The notes below the pieces were generated by a model. That model did no database searches, was not told the DNA's origin, and saw only the letters and a program-made list of their open reading frames with translations. Positions 1-36,494 of a stretch of 64,000 nucleotides of DNA are shown in pieces. The first letter of the stretch is position 1, and the number at the start of each line of letters is the position of its first letter. A program made the position numbers and the translations under genes. Location of the stretch: the NCBI GenBank assembly GCA_054601695.1, contig BAAHQB010000272.1, forward strand, positions 124,001 through 188,000, in the 5' to 3' direction. The DNA comes from Amorphochlora amoebiformis. Its lineage: Eukaryota > Cercozoa > Chlorarachniophyceae.

Positions 1-216
1 GTGTTACCAATGCCTAATAAGATTCTACATTGTGTGTCTACATACACATGAACATTTATATAACGACACTATACATAAATATCAAAAATATACCTCTGTT
101 ATATATTACATTTGCAAATTTATACACATGTGTGCGCTCATAATTAAGTACATATAGTATATGTATATACATACTTACACAAGCACACATATATATACAT
201 ATACACACATATACAC

Positions 217-284
<68 letters not shown>

Positions 285-294
285 CATTATATAT

Positions 295-341
<47 letters not shown>

Positions 342-344
342 TAT

Positions 345-388
<44 letters not shown>

Positions 389-407
389 CTATATATATGT
401 AATGTAC
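1..407. repeat. Left edge: intron of gene A
   Basis: TA and CA arrays (201-282, 293-392) following the donor at 407-406 of gene A exon 8 on the minus strand. No further sulfatase exon is visible before base 1. Confidence 0.7.
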
Positions 408-570
408 CCTGCATGCGGCGCGGTGTACGACAAAAACATGAAGAACGGTGTCTCATCCTCGCCGTTGATCCTCTGTAGGTCTAATCAGTATATCTACAAT
501 AACGTATTTGTACGTATTCCGTACGTATTCGTACATACTATACATACGCATTCTACGTATATACACACAC

Positions 571-635
<65 letters not shown>

Positions 636-1220
636 GTTTAATTTTGTGTATATATAAAAATATACTTTTATTGCTCATCTGAAATTATACAAACATGTAC
701 ACACATACGTCGCTTCTCAGCGTGGCGATCCAAGTAATCCACTGCCTCCCGCGTCCACAGGTCCCCTGCAATAGTAACACATAATTATTCCTGGGTTACG
801 CATTCTGGATCACTCCCTGTAACTACATCAGATTTTGACCCGACTAGATTCCAATTCCTTAGATTCCGATCTCTGCTAGGTTCCGATCTCCTAGGCCGGT
901 CTCCTAGGTTCCGATCTCCTAGATTCCGATTCTAGATCCAGTTTGTTCTAGATTCCGATATCCTCAGATTTCGATTTATATGAACGTAATCCTAATCCTA
1001 ACCGTAATCCTGATCTCAACCGTAATATAACCCCCTTAATATTACCGGACCAGTCACATCCGTCAAAATCGTGGCCGCAGGTTAGACGGGAGGCAAGTTT
1101 ATTGTTTTTTATTTCCTCCTTCTCTTCATTTCTCCACATGAAAGGTGGGTAGTAGTTGTGGCAGTTCAACTGATATTATATTACATACAATAACTGAACA
1201 ATATTTTTACAAACATATAT

Positions 1221-1267
<47 letters not shown>

Positions 1268-1321
1268 GTATGTGTAGTATATATATTTATGTATATGTGT
1301 TTATTGATTTATTCAAATATG

Positions 1322-1362
<41 letters not shown>

Positions 1363-1681
1363 CATATTGTGTGTATGCATACATATATGAGATATGGGCG
1401 AAGTATATGTATAATTATATATGCAGACATATTGTAACATATTGTATGTACTGTGATAACCTGGGAAGTTTGTCCATAGAACTGGTGGAAACCTTTCTTA
1501 GTAGGGTACCCACTTGATCCTATGCCGCCCATACCCCACTTTCCCACCTTATCATGTGTATGCATACATAATATATATATATGTATGTGTGTGTATATAT
1601 ATATATGTATGTATAATATAATATAAATATATTGATATATTATGTAGGCATGATGTGATTCTTATAAAATGTAATATATAC

Positions 1682-1747
<66 letters not shown>

Positions 1748-1763
1748 ATATATATAATAAATA

Positions 1764-1846
<83 letters not shown>

Positions 1847-1863
1847 TATATATGTATATTATA

Positions 1864-1907
<44 letters not shown>

Positions 1908-1949
1908 TTATATATAAAAATTATATAGAAGTATATATGCATACATATG

Positions 1950-2048
<99 letters not shown>

Positions 2049-2255
2049 TTTGTATATGATGCACACACGTATGTAAATTTTCCTTTATTTTTTAGTATAT
2101 AACGAGTATGGTGTATTCATACAATGACACATACGTATATATATAACCTATTTTACATATTTATATACTTTGTACCAGTATCGTGTCGTAACCCTGGTCC
2201 GAAAGAACCTGTTATATGTATTTTGTATATATATAGATATGTATACATATCGCAT

Positions 2256-2339
<84 letters not shown>

Positions 2340-2442
2340 ATATTATATGTACTATTGTATTTGTATATACAGTTATACACATAGAAAAACATGGATATGA
2401 ATATGCATGTACATTTATTAGATATACGCATGTATATATATC

Positions 2443-2483
<41 letters not shown>

Positions 2484-2535
2484 ATGTTGATTTATATATA
2501 TAAACATAAATACATATTTATATGTATACATATTG

Positions 2536-2633
<98 letters not shown>

Positions 2634-2941
2634 GTATATATAATATTGTATATATATATTTATGTAAATACGCACATATTGTAATACCTCTTCTTACATC
2701 TAACCCATCCCTAGCTTTCACATCTCTCTGTACAGTCTTAATCCTAACCATAGCCCAACCCTACCCACTCAACCCAGCACTAATCCTAACCCTAACCCTA
2801 GTTTGCAACTGAATCGTGGCCTTATGCCCTAAAAGTAACCGTAAACCTGTTTGTTGCTATTAGAGCTTCAAATCAAGCTCAATACTAGATGCAACTGTTA
2901 CTAATACTTGTACATACGAAGTATAAAAACATATATAATGC

Positions 2942-2986
<45 letters not shown>

Positions 2987-2999
2987 GTATATATTTATA

Positions 3000-3091
<92 letters not shown>

Positions 3092-3162
3092 TATATATAT
3101 ATATATATAATATATGCTTATATGTGTGTATATATTTAAACATACATATTAATACATATATA

Positions 3163-3258
<96 letters not shown>

Positions 3259-3283
3259 TTATATATATATATATATATATAGA

Positions 3284-3341
<58 letters not shown>

Positions 3342-4169
3342 AATATATATACTTGTATATATTATATAAATAGTATAATGAATATGCATTAGGTAAACAC
3401 CTGAGCGACGGTCACATCCTCATCATTCAAAATCGGACCATTGAATCGAATTGTACAATGGCCGGAATGCCTTCCCGTCATCAAAGTGCACCTGGCAACA
3501 TAGGAGGTTACGATACACACTCGCAAACATACACATACAACTGTATGCATGGTTTTACTCCCTCACCCAATTTGAACTGAAGGGTTGGGAACATTCGTTA
3601 AGGACCCTGACCTGGATTACCGTGAGGGGGCGCAGACTGGGGATCCCGCATACGCTTGTGTGAATCTCATTCCTAAACAATTTTTACACCAACATACATA
3701 TGTTTGAACTAGACCGGAGCAATCGACAGTCTCACATTTATGACGACCATAACAACCTGAAAACCTTTCGTCTGTCTTCAGCGAAATTCACAACGATATC
3801 TTGTTTCGCCAAAAATTTAGCATGCTTTTCATAATCCCCAACAGTAGAGAAATAGAATATAATCCCTCGGGAAAGACCTTCGGAAGCAAGCTTGTCGAGC
3901 CTTGGAGTATGCAGCCTTCCGTGTCTTGACCCAGTCTGGAGATATCCGACGTCGCCGTAGCCCATATCATCCGCCAAAATGAAAAGAATGTTCGGACGAG
4001 AAATTGTTTTCGGGGAGGTTGGCATCGCAGCAATGATAAGGAGACATGCCAGGGTAAGTATGGGGAGCCACCGGACGAAATTTGACTGAGAAATGTCACG
4101 TGAGTACAACTTTACTCTAGAAAGGGTAGGGAAAAGAAAGACCAGAATTTTAGCGCAGCTTAAATTCAT
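408..4169 (-). CDS. Gene A: sulfatase (arylsulfatase type), 8 exons seen, 3' part beyond the left edge
   Basis: Hydrolyses sulfate esters using a formylglycine made from an active-site Cys; probably secreted or Golgi/ER lumenal. Exons on the minus strand, in order: 4169-3878, 3672-3621, 3491-3401, 2208-2176, 1547-1461, 1169-1046, 765-709, 480-408; all have AG/GT borders and phases that join. A hydrophobic segment at residues ~34-50 looks like a signal anchor. [18 protein letters not shown] carries the paired metal-binding Asp (67, 68). [19 protein letters not shown] holds the C-x-P-S-R sulfatase signature with Cys about 111, split over two exons. [27 protein letters not shown] and [14 protein letters not shown] follow in the usual family order. 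GKW is followed by Gly where many relatives have His. The start at 4169 is the only Met upstream of the anchor. The C-terminal half lies left of base 408 and outside the window. The first intron reads open for 45 codons, which could mislead a gene finder. Confidence 0.92.
1670..3380. repeat. TA arrays in gene A introns 3 and 4
   Basis: Dense (TA)n at 1684-2050, 2270-2345, 2450-2660 and 2945-3355, with the 33-base exon 2208-2176 in between and a non-TA patch at 2685-2900 that includes CCTAACCCTAACCCTAG (plus strand). Confidence 0.9.
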
Positions 4170-4430
4170 AATACGAGATGAAGAGAGTTGTTGCGAATGG
4201 TTGGACTCGCCGGCGAAGTTGCTACGAATGAAATCGTCACTACCGGGGATTTTCGATATTACAAGATATTATTAATTTGTACACATATATCAAAGTATCA
4301 AAGCAGCCATTCAGGTATCAATTTTAGATACCCCAACCCTGATCAAATACCAGTGTCACACTGCGTGCTTTGATACTTTGATATATGTGTATCTGCGACT
4401 CACAGGCGACTGCCGCATACAACGATCTCC
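4170..4430. promoter_or_regulatory. Divergent intergenic region A/B
   Basis: The 261 bases between the start codons of genes A (minus) and B (plus). No TA array is present, unlike the introns on either side. It must contain both 5' ends, and the 4280-4391 inverted repeat takes up almost half of it. No TATA box or other named element could be assigned with confidence. Confidence 0.55.
4280..4391. mobile_element. Small inverted-repeat element (MITE-like) between genes A and B
   Basis: Positions 4280-4305 and 4366-4391 are perfect 26-base inverted repeats, beginning TACACATATATC and containing CAAAGTATCAAAG. The 60-base centre is not repetitive. The arms begin and end with TA, which fits a TA target-site duplication as in Tc1/mariner-type miniature elements, but with one copy this is inference. 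It lies in the 260-base divergent promoter region of the sulfatase and the transporter, so it could also be a transcribed hairpin or regulatory palindrome. Confidence 0.6.
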
Positions 4431-15400
<10,970 letters not shown>

Positions 15401-15510
15401 CAGGGTTTAGAAGTATGGGGTCCTGGCTGCTATTATTTCTACTTTCCCTTCTTAAAGCCTAAGTGGCTTGAAGTAAAGCATTATTTCGCTCCCAAAGTTT
15501 CTCATTTAAT
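15401..15510. other. Convergent intergenic region B/C
   Basis: Only 110 bases separate the stop codons of genes B (plus) and C (minus). No TA array. The two 3' UTRs must be very short or overlap. Confidence 0.45.
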
Positions 15511-16408
15511 CTATTTATTTTGGGGAGATTTTTTTACGCTTTTTTTTTTATTCATTGGCCAAATAATAGAAATAAACCGGAAAAAGTCTGGAAAAAATTG
15601 GCTTTGGAAAAAAAATAACTTGGATTCTTTGTCTTTGCGGCACACGACATCATCAGCTTCAAACGGACGGCAGTTGAAGACTGCTATGGCTGTATAGCTT
15701 TCATACCTTTTGGAGGTACAGACACAGCCATACATGTACTGCAACGTTAATTGTAACCGTGTGTGAAGCTTCAATCTTATCTATTACCTAGACTACGTGC
15801 ATGTCAGATGTACTAGATGTACTAGATGTACACTAGCTAAGGTACATCGTGCGGCACCGTCATGCAGTCATCGACACATAGAATCGAGAAAATTTAGACT
15901 AGGCTCATTTAAGCTGTCGATCTAGAATAATGTGCTGAGCCCTGTAACTTGTGCTAGGAACTACAAATTAAACGGTTGAATGCAATTGTGTAGGTTGAAT
16001 GATATTACAATGTGATTGACTGGATCCCGGCCACTATCTGTGACTATATATAGATATAGCATAACTTTAATTATACTAGTATACACTGTATCTACTGTAT
16101 ACCTTAAGTGTACATGTATCATCATATACTGCTACAATCATTGAAAACATAAGACATACTGTGCGCGCGCGTATAAATTACGGTATAATACCAGATAATA
16201 AAAATCTCAGCTAGAAAGTTTGTATATTATATAAAAAATTACGTTATTAACTATGATATTGTACGTGATCATACTAAAGATATATTATATCTAGACCGTT
16301 GACAATTTGACAGTATATGTATGCACACACAACACACTTACTTATATATATACTAGATATAGTTTTTATATATACAGTATTGTAAATTTGTACATCTTGT
16401 ATATATAA

Positions 16409-16445
<37 letters not shown>

Positions 16446-16526
16446 ATGATACATGTGTACCTAGATACTGTATACTATTACATATATATATATACATATA
16501 TACACACACATATACACATATGTATG

Positions 16527-16591
<65 letters not shown>

Positions 16592-16607
16592 TATATTATA
16601 TACATAT

Positions 16608-16670
<63 letters not shown>

Positions 16671-16697
16671 TGTGTGTGTGTATTAATATATATATAT

Positions 16698-16746
<49 letters not shown>

Positions 16747-16784
16747 ATGTGTATGTATGCATACATCCAGTGTATCTAGTATAT

Positions 16785-16861
<77 letters not shown>

Positions 16862-16865
16862 TATA

Positions 16866-16913
<48 letters not shown>

Positions 16914-16943
16914 ACATATATGTGTGTATATATATATATATAA

Positions 16944-16975
<32 letters not shown>

Positions 16976-17481
16976 CATTATACCGTGTGCACGGCGACCC
17001 CAACTACAATCCATAAATTGACTAATAATGATGCTGCAATTGCATGCAGTCACTTGAAATTGCCGCAGCGAACTATTAAGTTATCTACAAGAAAAAGCAG
17101 TATACATCTCACTATATTCAAAAGACAAATAATTCTACATCCTAACCCCTGCCCGCACCTCCTGTGCTTCCGCTTGCCGGGCCCCCATCCTTGGGCATCT
17201 CTGGCGCTGCAGTTGAATAATGTCATGAGGAAAAAACATTGAGCATGGACGTAAATATGGAAATAGCAAACATACCAAGTATATCGGAGATCGTAATCTG
17301 AGGCTCCGTCCCATACGTAGCGACGTAAATTATGAGCGGGATCCACCTGGAACAAAGAGCGAAAAACAAGCATGAGCAGGAATTAGCTAAAGAAATAGAT
17401 CTACCCGTAATATATGCTGTAGTAAATCGCGTTTCCGAGCCACGAAGGCCCGTCGCCCTCACGAGGCTGCCTGCCGGACAT
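15511..17481 (-). CDS. Gene C: small predicted membrane protein, 4 exons
   Basis: Not recognised. Exons: 17481-17405, 17346-17276, 17033-16984, 15738-15511; phases agree and total 141 codons plus stop. The N terminus ([19 protein letters not shown]) is polar, then [15 protein letters not shown] and [16 protein letters not shown] look like two membrane helices separated by a short acidic loop ([12 protein letters not shown]). The last exon reads Cys-rich ([10 protein letters not shown]), then an aromatic stretch and a basic end ([14 protein letters not shown]). The first three exons are well supported by splice sites and phase; the last exon is weaker, because a 228-base exon is long for this window and another frame or further splicing is possible. 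It has a divergent promoter with gene D. Confidence 0.55.
15780..16340. other. TA-poor part of gene C intron 3
   Basis: About 560 bases of ordinary AT-rich sequence with many CTAG tetramers (for example GTACTAGATGTACTAG at 15808-15830) and no TA array until 16420. I see no exon with convincing borders here. It resembles the F/G convergent region at 44477-44853. Confidence 0.5.
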
Positions 17482-17748
17482 TGCCCTTGCGCTATGCGTG
17501 GATTTTGAGTGCCGAGCCGATATTCTAAAAATATTCCCATATATGACGGGTTTATATGGGGGATATGATCTTTGTGATATCTGTTATTCGTGATATTTCC
17601 CGCGGTCACGATTTCAGGATATACCATTCTTCATACATAGGTAATAAAGCTTGTATATATACATATCACAATCTGATTATCCGCGTATCTAAATAATTTA
17701 TGCGGATGGCTCTGCCTTCGTGACATCTATGTACAGGCTTCCGAGGCT
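17482..17748. promoter_or_regulatory. Divergent intergenic region C/D
   Basis: 267 bases between the start codons of genes C (minus) and D (plus), without TA arrays. Includes GTGATATCTGTTATTCGTGATATT at 17573-17596 in broken form (two GTGATAT units), which might be a site. The start of gene D is itself uncertain, so the right boundary is approximate. Confidence 0.4.
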
Positions 17749-29767
<12,019 letters not shown>

Positions 29768-30139
29768 ACTTCAAATGAAGTGCCTTCCATATTTGCTAGA
29801 TCGCTCAGTGCCACTATTCGCCGCGGCAAAATTATTAATTGATATGGTCACTGACTCTCGAGTAATTTTGGGTGTTCTAGTCCATGCAATGAGTGTACTC
29901 GGCCCGCTATCTCCTACATCTCTGGGGTCTAAATCAATCTAGAATACATCATAATAACTTTCACATCTAGATATTTTCTGGATTAGTGTAAGGAATATGT
30001 TTTCGAACAAAATATTCTCGATTACATACAAATTTACAAAATTATACCAAGTCTAGAAGTACGGCTTACAGAAGATAATGTATATCAATAAGACTATGAT
30101 AACACATTGATCTCATGGCGCACATCGCAGTGCACACAA
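29768..30139. other. Convergent intergenic region D/E
   Basis: 372 bases between the stop codons of genes D (plus) and E (minus), free of TA arrays, with several CTAG tetramers (29937, 29968, 30051). A plus frame here stays open past the gene D stop but is read only in another frame; I see no further gene. Confidence 0.45.
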
Positions 30140-30339
30140 TCAATAATTGCCTAGCAGCCCGGCGAGCGCCCCTCCCGTCTTCTTTTTCTTTTTCTTTTTC
30201 TTTTTTTTCTTCCCCTCGCTACCATCGCCATCTTTCTTACGCTTTTTAACCTTAACCTAATGTTATTGTGGATCCTTCGCTGTATGTACATATGTACGCT
30301 AGAATATACATATATAAATATATATATATATATATAAAT

Positions 30340-30370
<31 letters not shown>

Positions 30371-30408
30371 ATACATATATATATGTATTATATATGTATA
30401 TATATAAT

Positions 30409-30456
<48 letters not shown>

Positions 30457-30647
30457 TATATACATACATATACATAATATACTTTACATTCACATTAACA
30501 TTTATTTTCCTCTAAACGTTATACGTATATGTGTGTAATATATGCATTTATACAGAAGTGAATGAATACATTAAATACTACATTATATATACATCAATCT
30601 GCATATATACGAATACACACATATAACATATATATAATATATATATG

Positions 30648-30685
<38 letters not shown>

Positions 30686-30710
30686 AGTACTTTATACAAA
30701 TATATCTATG

Positions 30711-30778
<68 letters not shown>

Positions 30779-30895
30779 GCACGTATACATGTATAGGTGA
30801 TAGATGTACTTGTGTGTCTATACATATTACAGTACATATTACAATCCATATACATATTTAATATATATATATATTTTTTATATGTATATTTCTAC

Positions 30896-30934
<39 letters not shown>

Positions 30935-31123
30935 TATCAGTACCAGATTTTCTAGATTATCCTGGACATGAGTAAATATGTTACACTTACACTATGCTAT
31001 TTCATATGATACTACCATTATATACATATCTTTTCGTATTTGATATGCGTATGTGTATACACATATACATATATATATATATATATATATATGTTCGTTA
31101 TAAATAAATATTATATTTATATG

Positions 31124-31154
<31 letters not shown>

Positions 31155-31450
31155 CACATAATTTATATATATAGATGTAAAATAAGTGTAATTATGTATT
31201 ATACACGTTACCTTCACAGCAACCGGGTTGGCCTCCGTATTTCGCTCCTCTGTTGAAGAACAATGTGTCGTTCTTATTTTAACATCACTTCGTTCTGATA
31301 TATATTACTTGTAAAAGTACCTATTTCCGAGACTTTTGCATGAAACAGACCTTCTACCTTGGGAACGGGTGCTGCGGGCTGCATTACATGTATATATGTA
31401 TCTATATACATCTACATACGTATACACATACATATATATTATTTACATAT

Positions 31451-31546
<96 letters not shown>

Positions 31547-31668
31547 CAACAGATGTATATCAACATATGTATATATATATATGCATATATATATATATAC
31601 ATATATTATTTTTACGTTTCCATATATAAAACATATATTATATATAAATATAAATACATACATATATG

Positions 31669-31702
<34 letters not shown>

Positions 31703-31746
31703 ATATTCATATATACATACATACATATGTATATATATACATACAC

Positions 31747-31777
<31 letters not shown>

Positions 31778-31948
31778 TACTACATATGACACACAATTTT
31801 TTACATATATATATGTATTCATATGTATACACATGTATACAAATATATATATATATATTATATATATATATATACATATGTTATATATATATATATTATA
31901 TATATATATATAAAATATATATATATATATATATATATGTTATATATA

Positions 31949-32008
<60 letters not shown>

Positions 32009-32690
32009 TATATATATATATATATATTTTTATATGTATATATATATATATATATATGTGTGTACATATAGGTGAAACTCGTTACACAAAATGCATAACC
32101 ATACCAGAAAAACATGTTATGATCCAACCCCTTCCAGACAAGGAAGACAGGACAGACTAGGCCACAGATGGAGAGAAAAAGATGGAAAAGTAAACTAGAG
32201 AAGAATCCGGTGATAGAGTGAGAGAGGAGAGATTGGGTTATAGTTAGGATAAGGAAGCAGACTAGCTTATGTTTGACTCACCCCAACCCAAACTTTCCTC
32301 CCAATGTCTAATTTTCTTTCATCGTTTTTGTCTCTTGTTTCTGTCGCCGTATATTATCTATCCCTTTCTACTCTCTAACGTACATTTATGTACCAGACCT
32401 TCAGAATATTCTATATGTAAATTTATATATTTATATATTATACATTTGTATATACATACATCTGAAATATTGTATACGTGCATATGTATATATATATATA
32501 TATGTATATATATATGATGGTGTATATATATATATATACATATATACATACATACATATATATATATACGTGTATATTATAGACATATATATATATATAT
32601 ATATAATATTTATGTATATGTAAATTTATATATATATATATATATATATATGTATAGATATATGTATATAGGTATAGTATATATTGATAT

Positions 32691-32731
<41 letters not shown>

Positions 32732-33548
32732 TACGTATGCAAATGCATGTTTATATATGTTTGTATATAACCACCTTGACTGTAATATCTGATAGCCGTG
32801 CGGCCTTCAACTCTAACGCAGCCTGGAGGTGTATATATATATATATATATACATATATGTTTACATATATATATATATATATATACATAACATTTGCAAT
32901 GTAATGGTTGAATTTAACGTGCTATATACACTAAATGTGTACAGTAATATGTATGTTATATATCATCCATATATATATATATATATATATGTATTTAAAA
33001 TATGTATATACACTATGCCTTTACGTATTTACATACATTCACATACACACATGTAATAAATCTTTATATAGATATAAGTATTATACGTATGGATAATATG
33101 TATATGTATCTATATGTAAACATTATATGTATACATATATACATATATGTATATATATTTATATAAATATATTTGAAAATATATTATACAGATAATATAT
33201 TTAGATAATATACATATATATATATATACATGTATACACACATATATAATTACATTTACCATACTAATAAAAATTATAAATCAATTATAGACACATATAT
33301 CATAAGTATATTGTACATATGTACACATGCGCGACTACCGAATACACATATAAACACAACAGTGCGTACATCATCGAATACGTTTTCTTGGAAATACAAT
33401 CACCCGATTTTTAAGTTCCTCAATTTCCAGATCCTTTCGCAATTCTTCCATGCGTTTCTGCAAACAAAGGTCAATATTTGATATGCACTCCAATATCAAA
33501 ACGAAGATACATACCTTCTTCTGGAAGAGATATTCACATTATATATAC

Positions 33549-33579
<31 letters not shown>

Positions 33580-34517
33580 ATATATTACTCATCTTGAGTT
33601 TTATAGGTTGGATAAAAAGCAGATCACTACAATACATATCTACGCATTTGCGTACTCTCTTTTTCGGTTTATGCTTGAAGGTATATATATATATATATTA
33701 TATATATATATATATATATGCGTACCTTTTTGTTACTAGAGCATACATATGTGTGTGATTGTATCATATATATATATATATATATATACATGTATATGTA
33801 TACCTATATGCCTGTAATACTTACACACACATATATATGTATATATATATACATATGTATGTATATATATATATATGTATTATAGATATATATATATATA
33901 TACATACACATATGTGTACATATTACATGCATATATATTTTTCTATACACACATATATATATGTATTAATATATACACCTATGTATATATTACATATATA
34001 TATACATATATACACATAATTTAAATTTATATAATGTATATATGTATAATATGTACATATATGTGTATATATAATACGTAACACAGTATGTATACATGTA
34101 TATACATATACATATATTTATTTAAAAATGTGTATATATACAAACATGATATGTAATATGTAATATAAAGAATAGATATATGACCTCCTTGAGGAATTCT
34201 GCCTCCTCTTCTGTCATCGCAGGCTTAGGTTCTAACCCAACAATAAATTGTAAACACATATACATATCACCATTAATATGTATACATACCTTTATATATA
34301 TATATATAATATATATATATATATGTGTATATATATATATATATATATAATATGTTTATGTATGTAATATATGAAAATGAAACAACTCCTTAAACCCTGA
34401 AAGCTGGAGGACATACGTTTGGTGTATAATACCGGTGGACAAATGTTTGGTGTTCGTATATCCTGATATGCGTGTGGGCTAAAATGAAGACTGTCGCACA
34501 TTATGCATACATGCAAT

Positions 34518-34552
<35 letters not shown>

Positions 34553-34636
34553 AATATATTATATATGTAAGTATACACCTGGTACGTATACACACAGAAT
34601 ATATATATATATATATATATGTAGTATATATATACA

Positions 34637-34709
<73 letters not shown>

Positions 34710-34770
34710 GTATTGTGCATATGCAAATACATATATATGTCACATGCAATATGTATGCATATAGATGTAT

Positions 34771-34811
<41 letters not shown>

Positions 34812-35138
34812 ATAAATAGATATGTGAAATACGAAGAACCATCCTTTTCGTATGGATATATATCTAAAGTTTAACTATATATATATATATATATTATATA
34901 TACTTTGTATATATTTATATATATATGTGTATGTATATGTATATACAGTAGTTAAGTTCTTAGATTTATATCCCATACGAAATGGATTGTTCTTTGCCTT
35001 CCACTCAGCATCCTAAAGGTTAGGGTTACGGTTAGGTTTAACGTTAGTGTTATATCAAAAACTAAATATAATCTCTATTCGTGTATATTATGTATTTTCT
35101 GTTATATCTACACGTACAGAATATATAATATATTTATG

Positions 35139-35173
<35 letters not shown>

Positions 35174-35208
35174 GTATATATACATATATACATAATATAA
35201 TATGTATA

Positions 35209-35242
<34 letters not shown>

Positions 35243-35658
35243 AATCATGTGCAATTTCACATTTTGTACTCATACATCCACATATACAACCAAATATCAA
35301 TATTCTAACGTTCTCTATCTCATTCAAATCCATGTTTTACGCTAACCCTAACCTAGCTCTAATCCTAACTGGAACCTAACCCTAATCCTAACCCAAACCT
35401 AACTTTAACCCTGGCTCAACCTTTGCAAAATTAAGCCCTAGCTCACCCTAGTTCCTAGCCAAAGCTAATGTAAGTCTAACCCTAACCCTAACCGTAAGAT
35501 TAGGTAGGTCTTTACCATATTACTTACTTGTGGGAAATATGAAGTGCGTAATATGGATATTGTACAATGTTTATACATTATAAATATCTAAATTTCACAT
35601 ACATATCTGAATTTCATATAAATGTACTTATTTATATACATACGTGCATAGACATTAT

Positions 35659-35728
<70 letters not shown>

Positions 35729-35897
35729 CATACATACACATGCCTAAGCCCAATAATAGGTAACCTTCTTCTCTTCATTGTCAGCCAATTGTTCTGCGAG
35801 AGACTTTCCTATAGGCATAATGGGACCCTTAGTTCGCTTTTTCCTATACGTAGATGTAAGTTATATGTATAGTATTACATACATGTACACATACACA

Positions 35898-35955
<58 letters not shown>

Positions 35956-36335
35956 GTAGAGAGCGAGACGGAAGAGAAGGAAGGAGAGACGACAGAAGCA
36001 TAACGGTATGGTAAGTAGTGAGAGAAGGTGGTTTCGTGAGGGAGGCTTAGAGGAGGGAGAAAGCCAGGGAACAGGACAGGATGGGACAGGGGTGAGAGAG
36101 AGGATATTTGTATTTTCACTAACTCAGATAGAAAATTTAAGGCATCTATCGATGTCCATATATATTGCATGTATATACGCATATAACAACATGAAAAGAC
36201 GTACGTAATATATGTCTGTTTTTATATATTTATATACATATGCATACATATATTTTTAAATATTGTATACACATTTTTAATAACTATATATATATATATA
36301 TATATGTATAATACACTATATACATTTATATGTAC

Positions 36336-36366
<31 letters not shown>

Positions 36367-36426
36367 CTATATATATATATGTATATATACATGTATATAC
36401 ATATGTATATTGTAAATACACACACA

Positions 36427-36494
<68 letters not shown>

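Noticed and set aside
15684-15733. Short hairpin with ATGGCTGT / ACAGCCAT arms
   Set aside because: Only 8-9 base arms inside the proposed last exon of gene C; expected by chance in 64 kb.
32074-32160. Plus island reading [18 protein letters not shown] with AG before it and a stop after it
   Set aside because: It lies alone inside a gene E intron on the opposite strand; no upstream plus exon joins it.
35340-35512. True telomere or chromosome end
   Set aside because: The CCCTAA units are degenerate, occur in both orientations all over the window and lie inside introns.
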